From positions 1 to 64,000 of the forward strand of contig LXYH01000006.1 of NCBI GenBank assembly GCA_001650895.1: DNA of 64,000 nucleotides. Reading direction: 5' to 3'. The notes beneath the pieces were generated by a model. It was given only the letters and a program-made list of their open reading frames with translations, was not told the origin of the DNA and ran no database searches. Below are positions 20,106 to 29,120 of the stretch, one piece after another. The DNA is from Rhodobacteraceae bacterium EhC02. GTDB lineage: Bacteria > Pseudomonadota > Alphaproteobacteria > Rhodobacterales > Rhodobacteraceae. How positions within the stretch are numbered: the stretch's first letter is position 1; every line of letters begins with the position of its first letter. The translations under genes and the position numbers were made by a program.

Positions 20106-20927
20106 TCAGTCATGGGCCACACCAAGGTAGGCATCGATCACAGCCTGGTTGCTGCGCACCTCGTCGGGCGTGCCGTCGCCGATCTTCTTGCCGTAATCCA
20201 TCACGACCACGCGGTCGGACAGGTCCATCACCACGCCCATGTCATGTTCGATCAGCGCGATCGTGGTGCCGAATTCGTCGTTCACGTCCAGGATGAAGCG
20301 GCTCATGTCCTCTTTTTCCTCGACGTTCATGCCGGCCATGGGTTCGTCCAGCAGCAAGAGCTTGGGTTCGGCCGCCAGTGCACGGGCCAGTTCCACACGC
20401 TTTTTCAGACCATAGGGCAAGCGCGCCACGGGGGTCTTGCGGATCGCCTGGATTTCCAGAAAGTCGATGATCTTTTCCACGACTTCGCGGTTCTCGACTT
20501 CTTCCTTCTCGGCCTTGCCCTTCCAGATGGCCTGCTCCAGCATGCCGCTTTTCATATGGGTCAGGCGTCCGGTCATCACGTTGTCCAGAACGCTCATGCC
20601 TTCGAACAAGGCGATGTTCTGGAAGGTGCGGGCAATGCCCTGCTGGGCCACCTGATAGGGCTTCATCGGCGGACGCTTGGCCCCGCGGAACCAGACTTCG
20701 CCCTCCTGCGGGACATAGAAGCCCGAGATGACGTTCAGCATGGATGACTTGCCCGCGCCGTTCGGTCCGATGATCGCGCGGATCTCGCCCTCGCGGATGT
20801 CAAAGCTGATGTCGGTGATCGCTTTCACCCCACCGAAGCGCAGCGTGATGTTCTTCATCTCCATCATCACGCCGCCGATCTTGCGACCGTCGGCGGTGGT
20901 GTAACCTTCTGTGCTCATCTGGTTCAT
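20106..20927 (-). CDS. Branched-chain-type ABC importer ATPase (LivG family)
   Basis: A 273-residue ABC ATPase. It has Walker A GPNGAGKSS, the ARTFQNIALFEGMSVLDNV region typical of LivG, signature-region LPYGLKKRVELARAL and Walker B LLLLDEPMAGM, then ALIEHDMGVVMDLSDRVVVMDYG. The signature loop reads LPYG rather than LSGG, a variant common in this family. Its ATG overlaps the stop of the acyl-CoA ligase by 4 bases (ATGA), which indicates translational coupling. Confidence 0.94.
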   Translation of the reverse strand: MNQMSTEGYTTADGRKIGGVMMEMKNITLRFGGVKAITDISFDIREGEIRAIIGPNGAGKSSMLNVISGFYVPQEGEVWFRGAKRPPMKPYQVAQQGIARTFQNIALFEGMSVLDNVMTGRLTHMKSGMLEQAIWKGKAEKEEVENREVVEKIIDFLEIQAIRKTPVARLPYGLKKRVELARALAAEPKLLLLDEPMAGMNVEEKEDMSRFILDVNDEFGTTIALIEHDMGVVMDLSDRVVVMDYGKKIGDGTPDEVRSNQAVIDAYLGVAHD

Positions 20928-22897
20928 TCTGCTGCCATCTTCTGCGTCGTGACGGGCTGCACCTTGGCGTCCCGGATCTCGAGCGTTGCACTGATGTATC
21001 CCTTGCGCCCGTCCTCATATGTCACTTCCGTGCGGGTGCTGATCTTGTCGGACCCGTCGTACAGCGCGGTGATCAGATCGTGGAACTTGTCCTCGACGAT
21101 GCGGCGGCGGACCTTGCGGGTGCGGGTCATTTCGCCGTCATCGGCATCCAGTTCCTTGTGCAGGATCAGGAAGCGATGGATCTGGCAGCCCGAGAGCATC
21201 GGGTCATCCGCGATCGACCGGTTCACTTCCTCGACATGGGCCTGCACCTGGGCCAGCACCTTGGGATGCCCGGCCAGTTCCTGATAGGAGGAATAGGCGA
21301 TGTTGTTGCGTTCGGCCCAGTTGCCCACCGCGCTGAGGTCGATGTTGATGAAGGCCATGCAGCGGTCGCGGCCATTGCCGAAAACAACTGCTTCCAGGAT
21401 GTTCGGGTAGAACTTCAGCTTGTTCTCGACATACTTGGGCGCGAACAGGCTGCCGTCGGCCATCTTGCCCACGTCCTTGGCCCGGTCGATGATCCGCAGG
21501 TGGCCCGATCCTTCCTCGATGAAGCCCGCGTCGCCAGTGGCGACCCAGCCTTCGGGATCCTTGGTGTCGGCGGTGCTTTCGGGGTTCTTGTAGTAGTATT
21601 CGAACACACCGGGGCTGCGGTAATACACCTCGCCATTGTCGCCGATCTTCAGCTCGACACCCGGTGCCGGCACGCCCACGGTATCCGAACGCACCTCGCC
21701 ATCGGGCTGCATGGTGATGAACACCGTCGCCTCGGTCTGGCCGTACAGCTGTTTCAGGTTGATCCCGAGGCTGCGATAGAAATCGAAGATCTCGGGGCCG
21801 ATCGCTTCGCCTGCGGTATAGCCGATGCGGACGCGGCTGAAACCAAGGGTGTTCTTCAGCGGCCCGTAGACGAACAGATCGCCCAGCTTGTACTTCATCC
21901 GGTCCATGAAACCCACGGGCTTGCCGTCCAGAATGGCGGGACCGACCTTGCGGGCGTGGGCCATGAAAGTGTCGAACAGCCATTTCTTCATCCGGCTGGC
22001 GTCTTCCATGCGGATCATGACGTTGGTCAGCTGGGTCTCGAAAACACGGGGCGGGGCAAAGTAATAGGTGGGACCGATCTCGCGCAGGTCGGTGACCATA
22101 GTCTCGGGGCTTTCGGGGCAGTTCACGCAGAACCCGGCCCAGTAGGCCTGCCCGACCGAGAAGATGAAATCGCCCACCCAGGCCATCGGCAGGTAGGCAA
22201 GGATTTCCTCGTCCGGGCCCAGCTTGTCGAAGTCCGACGAGTTATGCGCGCTTTCGATGATGTTGCGGTTGCTCAGCACCACACCCTTGGGCTTGCCGGT
22301 CGTGCCCGAGGTGTAAAGCATCACGCAGGTCGAGGACATGTCCAGCTTGGCCCGGCGCTTTTCCAGTTCGGGCGTGAACTCGTCACGCGCGGCATGGCCC
22401 TGCTCCTGCACATGGCTGAATTCATGCAGGCGGGAATGATCGTATTTCCGAAGCCCCCGCGGATCGAGGTAGATCATGTGTTCGAACTGGTGCAGGCGGT
22501 CCTGCACCTCGATCACCTTGTCGACCTGTTCCTGGTCCTCGACGATGATGAAGCGTGCACCGCAATGATCGAGGACATATGCCATCTCTTCGGCTGCAGA
22601 GTCCTGGTAAAGCGGCACGGGGACCGCACCCACGGACTGCGCCGCGACCATCGACCAATACAATTGCGGACGGTTGCTGCCGATGATGGCGACGAAATCG
22701 CCTTCGTTGACGCCAAGGTTTATCAGCCCAAGCGCGAAGTTATCCACTTCGCGCTGAACGTCCTTCCACGTCCAGGTCTGCCAGATGCCGAATTCCTTTT
22801 GGCGGAACGCGGGCTTGTCCGCGAACTTCTGGGCGTTGCGCTGCAACAGCGCCGGTATGGACACGAGTCCACCGGTCGCCTGTGACGACTGTGCCAA
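20924..22897 (-). CDS. AMP-forming acyl-CoA ligase (long-chain fatty acid-CoA ligase type)
   Basis: A 657-residue ANL-superfamily enzyme. The P-loop motif MLYTSGTTGKPKGVVLSN, the GQTEA motif and the STGD-like ATGDAGF segment are present. It would convert a carboxylic acid, CoA and ATP to acyl-CoA. I place the start at TTG 22897 because GGGAGGG lies 8 bases upstream and homology begins there; no ATG fits (the frame stays open to 22987). It is the first gene of the importer operon, which suggests that the imported acid is trapped as a CoA ester. Confidence 0.88.
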   Translation of the reverse strand: MAQSSQATGGLVSIPALLQRNAQKFADKPAFRQKEFGIWQTWTWKDVQREVDNFALGLINLGVNEGDFVAIIGSNRPQLYWSMVAAQSVGAVPVPLYQDSAAEEMAYVLDHCGARFIIVEDQEQVDKVIEVQDRLHQFEHMIYLDPRGLRKYDHSRLHEFSHVQEQGHAARDEFTPELEKRRAKLDMSSTCVMLYTSGTTGKPKGVVLSNRNIIESAHNSSDFDKLGPDEEILAYLPMAWVGDFIFSVGQAYWAGFCVNCPESPETMVTDLREIGPTYYFAPPRVFETQLTNVMIRMEDASRMKKWLFDTFMAHARKVGPAILDGKPVGFMDRMKYKLGDLFVYGPLKNTLGFSRVRIGYTAGEAIGPEIFDFYRSLGINLKQLYGQTEATVFITMQPDGEVRSDTVGVPAPGVELKIGDNGEVYYRSPGVFEYYYKNPESTADTKDPEGWVATGDAGFIEEGSGHLRIIDRAKDVGKMADGSLFAPKYVENKLKFYPNILEAVVFGNGRDRCMAFINIDLSAVGNWAERNNIAYSSYQELAGHPKVLAQVQAHVEEVNRSIADDPMLSGCQIHRFLILHKELDADDGEMTRTRKVRRRIVEDKFHDLITALYDGSDKISTRTEVTYEDGRKGYISATLEIRDAKVQPVTTQKMAAE

Positions 22898-23021
22898 ATC
22901 TTTCCCTCCCTTGCGCCCGTTCTCCCTCCGGGCCGGTGACCACCTTGATCGGCGATTCTTTACCGAGCTTCGATGGTGCACCTGCAAGGCTCTACGTCAA
23001 CTTTTTCCTGATGATTTCCCA

Positions 23022-23042
23022 ATTGTTACGAATTGTAACAAT
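23022..23042. promoter_or_regulatory. Palindromic operator candidate between importer operon and two-component genes
   Basis: ATTGTTAC-GAATT-GTAACAAT has perfect 8-bp arms. It lies in the 214-base divergent region, 70 bases before the kinase ATG and about 125 bases before the ligase start. Such a site would suit a dimeric regulator controlling both directions. Confidence 0.65.
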
Positions 23043-23111
23043 CGCAGGCCGGATCGGGCACTAGGCGGGCGCGGCTTGTGGTGCTAGCCATACCCGACCA
23101 GAGGACTGACG

Positions 23112-25034
23112 ATGACGACCGCACCGATCGACACTTCCGCGATGACCATGGCCGGGTTGAACCTGATCCAGCAGGCGCTGTCGATCTATGACAGCGACCT
23201 GCACCTCGTGGTATGCAATCGCCCCTTCCGCGAGATGTTCGACCTTCCGGTGGAATTGACGACGCCCGGTGCGCGCTTCGAGGATACGATCCGCTTTCTG
23301 GCGGAGCGGGGCGAATACGGACCGATCAACGACCTGACCGAAGCCGTGCGCATCCGCGTCGAACAGGCCCGCGCCTTCGAGCCGCATTACATGGAACGGG
23401 TGCGTCCCGACGGGCGCAGCATCAGCGTCGAAGGCTCGCCCCTGCCGCAGGGGGGATGGGTCACCGTCTACACGGACATCACCCCGACCAAGCGGCAGGA
23501 GGCCTTGTTGCGCGCAAGGTCCGAAGAGTTGAGCGACAAGGTGCTGGCCTATGCCGAGGAGTTGAGCGCCACCAACCGCAAGCTGGAGGCGACCATCACC
23601 GCGCTGGAGGAAGCCAAGCGCCAGTTGACCGAGACCGAGGCACGCACCCGCCAGACGACCGAGATGATGCCCGCGCATATCTCGCATGTCGGGCGCGACC
23701 GCTGCTACACCTTCTCGAACCGCAAACTGGGTGTCGTGATGCCGGGCCGGCAAACGAATATCCTGGGCCTGCCCATCCGGAAGGCGCTTGGCGAATCAGC
23801 CTATACCGCGATTCAGCCGCATCTGGACGCCGCGTTCTTCGGCACCGCGTCCGTGTTTGAATTCAATGACGAGGACAGCTCGCGCCGCATTCGCGCGGCC
23901 TTCACGCCGGACCGCGCGCCGGATGGACAGATCAATGGTGTCTACATCCTGTCGATGGACGTGACCGAAGAAAGCCAGGCCCGTAGCGCCCTGCAACAGA
24001 CGCGGCGGCGCGAAATGGCGGCCCAGTTGACCAGCGGCATGGCGCATGACTTTTCGAACCTGCTGACGATCATCCTGGGCAGCCAGTCGCGCCTGCAGCG
24101 CATGGACCTGCCAGCCGAGGCGCGCGACCTTGTGGCCGCGACACTGTCCGCGGCCCATCGCGGCGGGGCACTGCTGAACCGGATCGGGGACATCACCGGT
24201 GCCCGCGAATGGAACCCCACCACCGCCGACCTGCGCGCCGCCCTGTCCGATCTGGAAACGCTGGCCGCACCGGCCTTGCCGCCCGGTATCGCGCTGAGCA
24301 TCCACAACGCCATCCCGCATGATGCGCTGATGCTGGACACAGGCATGTTGCAGGATTCCCTGTTGAACCTGATCCTGAATGCGCGCGACGCCTGCGGCGC
24401 GACGGGCGATATCCGGCTTGAGGTGACCCCGGTGCAGAACACCTGGGCAGAGTTCACCGTCACAGACACGGGACCCGGCTTTTCGGAGGCTGCGCTTGAA
24501 CATGCACTCGAGCCGTTTTTCACCACCAAGGGTGGCGAAGGCACGGGGCTGGGGCTGGCCATGGTCTATGACATGGTCAAGCTTGCCGGCGGGCGCGTCG
24601 TGATCGGCAATACCGAACAGGGTGGCAAGGTCAGCCTGCGTCTGCCGCTGCGGCCTGCTGCCCTTGCGCTTTCGCCCGGCCTTGTGCTGCTGGTCGAAGA
24701 CAGTCCCGATCTGCGCGTCGGCATCCGCGAGATGCTGCGCGATTTCGGCCATGCGGTCATCGAAGCCGCAAGCGTGGACGAGGCGATGGCGCTGCTGGAT
24801 CAGGTGCCGGATATCGCGCTGATCCTGTCCGACATCACGCTCGAGGGGCATGAAACCGGGCTGGACCTGCTGGACCGTCTGCCCCCGGGCCATCCGCCTT
24901 GCCGGCTGATGACATCCTTGCCACGTGATCATCCCTATCACAAAAGCGCTGTCGCGCGGGTACCCGTGCTGATGAAACCATTCAGCGCCAGCGGCCTGTC
25001 CGCATTCCTGCAAGGCAGAGGCAAGACACCATGA
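23112..25034 (+). CDS. Cytoplasmic PAS-containing hybrid histidine kinase
   Basis: A 640-residue protein with no membrane segment. Domains in order: PAS (about 15-125, LIQQALSIYDSDLHLVVCNRPF), a coiled-coil linker (about 130-185), a second PAS (about 190-290), a DHp helix pair with GMAHDFSNLLTII (His312), an HATPase domain with NLILNARDA, DTGPGFSE and GTGLGLAMVYD, and a C-terminal receiver domain with Asp574 in LILSDITLEG. The next gene, a response regulator, overlaps its stop by 4 bases. Being divergent from the importer operon, it probably senses a related intracellular ligand. Confidence 0.92.
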   Translation: MTTAPIDTSAMTMAGLNLIQQALSIYDSDLHLVVCNRPFREMFDLPVELTTPGARFEDTIRFLAERGEYGPINDLTEAVRIRVEQARAFEPHYMERVRPDGRSISVEGSPLPQGGWVTVYTDITPTKRQEALLRARSEELSDKVLAYAEELSATNRKLEATITALEEAKRQLTETEARTRQTTEMMPAHISHVGRDRCYTFSNRKLGVVMPGRQTNILGLPIRKALGESAYTAIQPHLDAAFFGTASVFEFNDEDSSRRIRAAFTPDRAPDGQINGVYILSMDVTEESQARSALQQTRRREMAAQLTSGMAHDFSNLLTIILGSQSRLQRMDLPAEARDLVAATLSAAHRGGALLNRIGDITGAREWNPTTADLRAALSDLETLAAPALPPGIALSIHNAIPHDALMLDTGMLQDSLLNLILNARDACGATGDIRLEVTPVQNTWAEFTVTDTGPGFSEAALEHALEPFFTTKGGEGTGLGLAMVYDMVKLAGGRVVIGNTEQGGKVSLRLPLRPAALALSPGLVLLVEDSPDLRVGIREMLRDFGHAVIEAASVDEAMALLDQVPDIALILSDITLEGHETGLDLLDRLPPGHPPCRLMTSLPRDHPYHKSAVARVPVLMKPFSASGLSAFLQGRGKTP

Positions 25035-25735
25035 GCACACCACTGGTCACCATCCTCGATGACGAGCCCGCAATCCGCAACATGCTGGCCCATGCCCTGA
25101 CCGAGGCCGGATTCCGCACGATGAGCTTCGGTCGCGCCACCGAGTTCGAGGCCGCCCTGAAAACCGCAACCCCCGATATCTGCCTTGTGGACCTGTCGCT
25201 GCCGGATCGTGACGGGCTGACCCTGGTGCATCGCCTGGCGCTGGAACAGGGCGCCGTGGTCATCATCATCTCGGGTCGGGCGCAGGTGCAGGACCGTGTG
25301 ACCGGGCTGGAACTGGGGGCGGATGACTACATCATTAAGCCCTTCGATCCGGCCGAGGTCGTGGCCCGCATCCGTGCGCGTCTGCGCCGGGGCCAGCCCG
25401 TCACGCAGACCGGGCAGACTGCGTTGTTCAACGGCTGGACGGCCCATTTCGACCGGTATGCGCTTGAGGATGACAGCGGCGTCGAGACACCGTTTTCCCA
25501 TGCCGAAGGTGAAGTGCTGCGCCTGTTCCTCGAGCGGCCCAAGCGCCTGATCTCACGCGCGATGATGCAGGAGATATTGGGCGGTGCGGCCAGCGACAGT
25601 TTCGACCGGGCAATGGATGTGCGCATATCAAGGCTGCGGACAAAGCTGCGCGAAGACCCGAAAAACCCGCGCCTGATCAAGACGATCTATGGCGCCGGTT
25701 ACATCTTTCTGGGCGATGTGGCCTGGACCGGATAG
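25031..25735 (+). CDS. OmpR-family response regulator
   Basis: A 234-residue protein. A receiver domain (residues 1-120) has DDE at the N terminus, phosphoacceptor Asp54 in CLVDLSLPDRDG, and a KPF switch lysine. A winged-helix DNA-binding domain follows (about 135-230), with the family ending RLIKTIYGAGYIFLG. It overlaps the kinase gene as ATGA, so the two are made together. It is the obvious candidate to bind the palindrome at 23022-23042. Confidence 0.95.
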   Translation: MSTPLVTILDDEPAIRNMLAHALTEAGFRTMSFGRATEFEAALKTATPDICLVDLSLPDRDGLTLVHRLALEQGAVVIIISGRAQVQDRVTGLELGADDYIIKPFDPAEVVARIRARLRRGQPVTQTGQTALFNGWTAHFDRYALEDDSGVETPFSHAEGEVLRLFLERPKRLISRAMMQEILGGAASDSFDRAMDVRISRLRTKLREDPKNPRLIKTIYGAGYIFLGDVAWTG

Positions 25736-25746
25736 TCTGACCAGCG

Positions 25747-26952
25747 TCAGTGCGCCTTGCACAGGTCGGGCAAGGCGCGCGCCATGACCTCAAGGCCCGT
25801 CAGAAGATCGGCCTCGTCCGTATCCTCGGCAAAGGCATGGCTGATCCCGCCGATCGAGGGTACGAACATCATCGCGGCCGGCATAAGGGCCGCCACGTTG
25901 GTGGCGTCATGCAGCGCGCCCGATTGCATCTCGCGCCAGCGGCCGGGAACAAGGTCTTGCGCCGCCGCACCAAGTGCCGCGCGCAACCCGCGATCCATTG
26001 CGACAGGTTCCAGACCCAGCATGCCGGAAAAGGACAGGGCCATGCCGCGTTCCGCGGCAACCTCGGTTGCGGTCTGGCGGATCACGTCCTCCATCCGCTT
26101 GAGACGCCCGGTGTCGCCATCGCGCCACTGCATGGAAAAGGTGACGCGACCGGGAACGATCGAATGTGCGCCGGGATGCAGATCGACATGGCCGATGGTC
26201 CAGACGGATTGCGGCGTCACGACGTTGCGCAGCCTGTCGTTCAGCGCGGTGTTGAAGGCCGACAGCACCTGAAAGGCATCGCGGCGGCGGTGCATGGGCG
26301 TGGTGCCTGCATGGTTCTGTTCGCCCTCCAGCGTGATGGTCATGTCACGGATGCCGACGATATCGGTGACAACGCCAATCGCCTGCCCGGCCTCGTGCAG
26401 CCATGGCCCCTGTTCGATGTGGCATTCGACAAAGCCGGTGAACCGTGCGGGATCGATAGGTTCACCCGCCAGATGCGCCATGGCGGAACGGGCATCGGCA
26501 AAGGTGACGCCTGCGCTGTCCGTCAGCCTGTCGGCCTTGTCCAGAGGCAACTGGCCCGACCAGATCGCGCTGCCGGTGGTGACGCCAAAGCGCCCTTCCT
26601 CATCCTGGAAATTGGCCACGGATACCGCAGGGCCGCCGGCCTCTTGTGTGGCCCGCGCGATTTCCAGCGCCATGACCACGCCCAGCGCCCCGTCCAGCCA
26701 GCCGCCCTCGGGCTGGCTGTCGCTATGCGATCCCATCAGAAGCGACCGGCCCGGTGCCAAGCCGAAGAGGTTGCCAACCGTATCGAAGCGCGGCTCCAGC
26801 CCGGCGGCGTCCATCTGCCCTGCCAGCCATTCACGCGCGGCGATATCGGCACCCGAATAAGCCGGGCGCACCACGCCCTTGCCCACGCCGGACGCGCCGA
26901 ACTGCCGCAACGCATGCAGATCCTTGAGAAACCGTTCGCCGTTGACCTGCAT
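25747..26952 (-). CDS. M20-family amidohydrolase (allantoate amidohydrolase / N-carbamoyl-L-amino acid hydrolase type)
   Basis: A 401-residue metallohydrolase. Metal-binding motifs are visible: [42 protein letters not shown] and the C-terminal [11 protein letters not shown]. The family cleaves N-carbamoyl groups from allantoate, ureidoglycolate or carbamoyl amino acids. Allantoate would fit the purine-breakdown gene puuD elsewhere in the window, but that link is inference. AGGGGGTAATC supports the ATG at 26952; the open frame continues upstream without a better start. Confidence 0.88.
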   Translation of the reverse strand: MQVNGERFLKDLHALRQFGASGVGKGVVRPAYSGADIAAREWLAGQMDAAGLEPRFDTVGNLFGLAPGRSLLMGSHSDSQPEGGWLDGALGVVMALEIARATQEAGGPAVSVANFQDEEGRFGVTTGSAIWSGQLPLDKADRLTDSAGVTFADARSAMAHLAGEPIDPARFTGFVECHIEQGPWLHEAGQAIGVVTDIVGIRDMTITLEGEQNHAGTTPMHRRRDAFQVLSAFNTALNDRLRNVVTPQSVWTIGHVDLHPGAHSIVPGRVTFSMQWRDGDTGRLKRMEDVIRQTATEVAAERGMALSFSGMLGLEPVAMDRGLRAALGAAAQDLVPGRWREMQSGALHDATNVAALMPAAMMFVPSIGGISHAFAEDTDEADLLTGLEVMARALPDLCKAH

Positions 26953-27081
26953 GATTACCCCCTGTTCCCGCTGGAAGGCCACAAAACCGGGAATGGTCCG
27001 GCTTGTCCAGCCACCGCATTCGCGGTTGTCTTGGCTTGCCACGTGACCTAGGTCTGCAACGCATGCAGAGGAAGCGTTTCG

Positions 27082-27741
27082 ATGTCACAGATCACCCTTG
27101 TTCGCCATGGCCAGGCCCAGACCAAAGCACGTGACGAGACCGGGTATGACAGCCTGAGCCCGCTTGGCCATCAACAGGCCGCCTGGCTGGGGGAACATCT
27201 GCGGGACACGCGTGAACAGATCACCCGCGTCTATTGCGGCACGCTGATCCGTCACGTCGAAACGGCCACGGCGATGCAAGCGGGGCATTACGCCGAGATC
27301 GTGCAGGACGCGCGGCTGAACGAAATGCAATTCTTCACCCTGGCCCATCTGTTCAGCGAACAGCATGGCGTCGCATTGCCGCAATCGCGCGAAGGCTTCG
27401 TGGCCTACATGCCGCAGCTTCTGATGGCCTGGGAGGCCGGAACGATCGAAGAGGCCCCCGAAAGCTTTGACGATTTCCAGAACCGTGTGGGCGATGCGAT
27501 GGCCGATATCGGCATGGGCCGTGGACCTGCACTTGTCGTCACCTCGGGCGGGCTGATCGGGATGGTGTTGCGCCAGACCATGGGGCTGGGCACACCCGCC
27601 TTTGCGCGGGCCTGCATCGCGATCATGAACACCTCCGTGCATCGCCTGCACCGTCTGGGCACGGACATGGCCGTGACCCAGTTCAATGCCGTGCCCCATC
27701 TGGACCGGCCTGATCGTCAACACGCACAAACGCATCTTTAA
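27082..27741 (+). CDS. Histidine phosphatase-family protein
   Basis: A 219-residue protein of the phosphoglycerate-mutase-like superfamily. The catalytic [10 protein letters not shown] motif is at residues 5-14, [10 protein letters not shown] follows, and a second conserved segment [14 protein letters not shown] ends the fold. It lacks the long insertion of true phosphoglycerate mutase, so it is a phosphatase of unknown substrate. GAGGAAGC precedes the ATG. It is divergent from the M20 hydrolase and may be first in the transcript leading to the saccharopine genes, 56 bases downstream. Confidence 0.9.
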   Translation: MSQITLVRHGQAQTKARDETGYDSLSPLGHQQAAWLGEHLRDTREQITRVYCGTLIRHVETATAMQAGHYAEIVQDARLNEMQFFTLAHLFSEQHGVALPQSREGFVAYMPQLLMAWEAGTIEEAPESFDDFQNRVGDAMADIGMGRGPALVVTSGGLIGMVLRQTMGLGTPAFARACIAIMNTSVHRLHRLGTDMAVTQFNAVPHLDRPDRQHAQTHL

Positions 27742-27797
27742 GCCGCCCCTGCCCTTGGCTATGGTGCGCGTGACACTTCCGCCGAAAGAACAGAACC

Positions 27798-28853
27798 ATG
27801 ACACATCTGTGGGTCCGCGCCGAACAGCGCGCGAACGAAGAACGGGTCGGCCTGACCCCCGAAGGCTGTGCCGCGCTGATCAAGGCGGGCATTCGCGTGA
27901 CAATCGAGGAAAGCGACGTACGCGCCATCGCCATCGACGGCTATCGTGCCGCTGGCGCTGCGATTGCCGCGCAGAACAGCTGGCCCGACGCGCCCGCCGA
28001 CGCGATCATCTTCGGGCTGAAGGAACTGCCAGAAGATGGCACGCCTTTGCCGCATCGCCACATCATGTTCGGCCATGCCTTCAAGGGGCAGCCTGCCGGT
28101 CAGGACCTTCTCAAGCGGTTCAAGGCTGGAAGCGGGACGCTTTATGACCTGGAGTACCTGGTCGATGAGAATGGTCGCCGCGTCGCCGCCTTTGGCTATT
28201 GGGCGGGTTTCGCGGGCGCCGCTGTCGCGCTGAAATGCTGGCTTGCACAGCAAGAGGGCGAGATCTGCGGACCCGTCGGCGTCTATGCCGGGCGTGACGC
28301 GCTGGTGGCAGACCTGACCGCTGCGATGGGCGACATCAAGGCAGAGCCCCCGCGCGCCATCGTCATCGGGGCCTTGGGGCGCGTTGGTACTGGTGCGTCC
28401 GACCTGTGCGAGGCGATGGGGATGCAGGTCACCCGCTGGGACATGGCCGAAACCGCCAGCGGCGGGCCATTTCCGCAGATCATGGAACAAGAGATCTTCC
28501 TGAACTGCATCCTGGCGCGGCCCGGCACGCCTGTTTTCGTGCCGGCGACGGCAACCACAGACCCGCGCACCCTGACCGTGATCGGCGACATCGCCTGCGA
28601 TCCGACCAGTGATTTCTCGCCCATCAAGGTCTATGACCGCACCACCACATGGGCCGAACCCGCGTTGCGGGTCCATGACACCCCCCCGCTGGATGTGACC
28701 GCGATCGACAACCTGCCCTCCATGCTGCCGGTTGAAAGCTCGCAGGATTACGCGGCCCAGCTTCTGCCGACACTTCTGGAACTGAATCACCTCGAAACCG
28801 GCGTCTGGGAGCGTGCGAAAGACACCTTCCTGACCCATCTGGCAAAGGTCTGA
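27798..28853 (+). CDS. Saccharopine dehydrogenase, lysine-forming type (LYS1-like)
   Basis: A 351-residue NAD-dependent enzyme resembling fungal Lys1, which interconverts saccharopine with lysine plus 2-oxoglutarate. The N-terminal alanine dehydrogenase-like region (WVRAEQRANEERVGLTPEGC) is followed by FGHAFKGQP and YDLEYLVDENGRRVAAFGYWAG, then a Rossmann segment AIVIGALGRVGTGA. It is 1 base from the SemiSWEET gene and in the same operon as a LYS9-like enzyme. In some bacteria this pair runs lysine breakdown under osmotic stress. Confidence 0.92.
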   Translation: MTHLWVRAEQRANEERVGLTPEGCAALIKAGIRVTIEESDVRAIAIDGYRAAGAAIAAQNSWPDAPADAIIFGLKELPEDGTPLPHRHIMFGHAFKGQPAGQDLLKRFKAGSGTLYDLEYLVDENGRRVAAFGYWAGFAGAAVALKCWLAQQEGEICGPVGVYAGRDALVADLTAAMGDIKAEPPRAIVIGALGRVGTGASDLCEAMGMQVTRWDMAETASGGPFPQIMEQEIFLNCILARPGTPVFVPATATTDPRTLTVIGDIACDPTSDFSPIKVYDRTTTWAEPALRVHDTPPLDVTAIDNLPSMLPVESSQDYAAQLLPTLLELNHLETGVWERAKDTFLTHLAKV

Positions 28854-28854
28854 C

Positions 28855-29106
28855 ATGACGCCACTCTACATCGGCTACGCGGCCGCCATACTGGGCACGA
28901 TCTGCTGGATCCCTCAGGCCCTGCAGGTCTGGCGCACGCGTGACACCCGCAGCCTGTCACTTGTCGCGCAGGTCCTGTTTCTGATCACCGTGTCGCTATG
29001 GCTGGCTTACGGGATCATGATCGTCGACTGGCCGCTGATCCTGGCCAATATCGTGTCGGTGACGGCGATGATTGCCATCGTCACGGCCAAGCTGAAATTC
29101 AAGTAA
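28855..29106 (+). CDS. SemiSWEET-type transporter
   Basis: An 83-residue protein with three membrane helices and the PQ-loop motif in the first (CWIPQALQVWRTRDTRSLS). This is the half-size bacterial relative of SWEET sugar carriers, which dimerises to form a pore. It begins 1 base after the lysine-forming saccharopine dehydrogenase stop and ends 14 bases before the second dehydrogenase. That placement suggests transport of an amino acid or osmolyte linked to the pathway, not necessarily sugar. Confidence 0.9.
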   Translation: MTPLYIGYAAAILGTICWIPQALQVWRTRDTRSLSLVAQVLFLITVSLWLAYGIMIVDWPLILANIVSVTAMIAIVTAKLKFK

Positions 29107-29120
29107 GGAAAGGAAAGCCC

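Noticed and set aside
23796-25043. A 415-codon minus-strand open frame antisense to the hybrid kinase
   Set aside because: The kinase domains (PAS, DHp, HATPase, receiver) are unmistakable on the plus strand, and the antisense product is Gln/Arg-rich with no motif.
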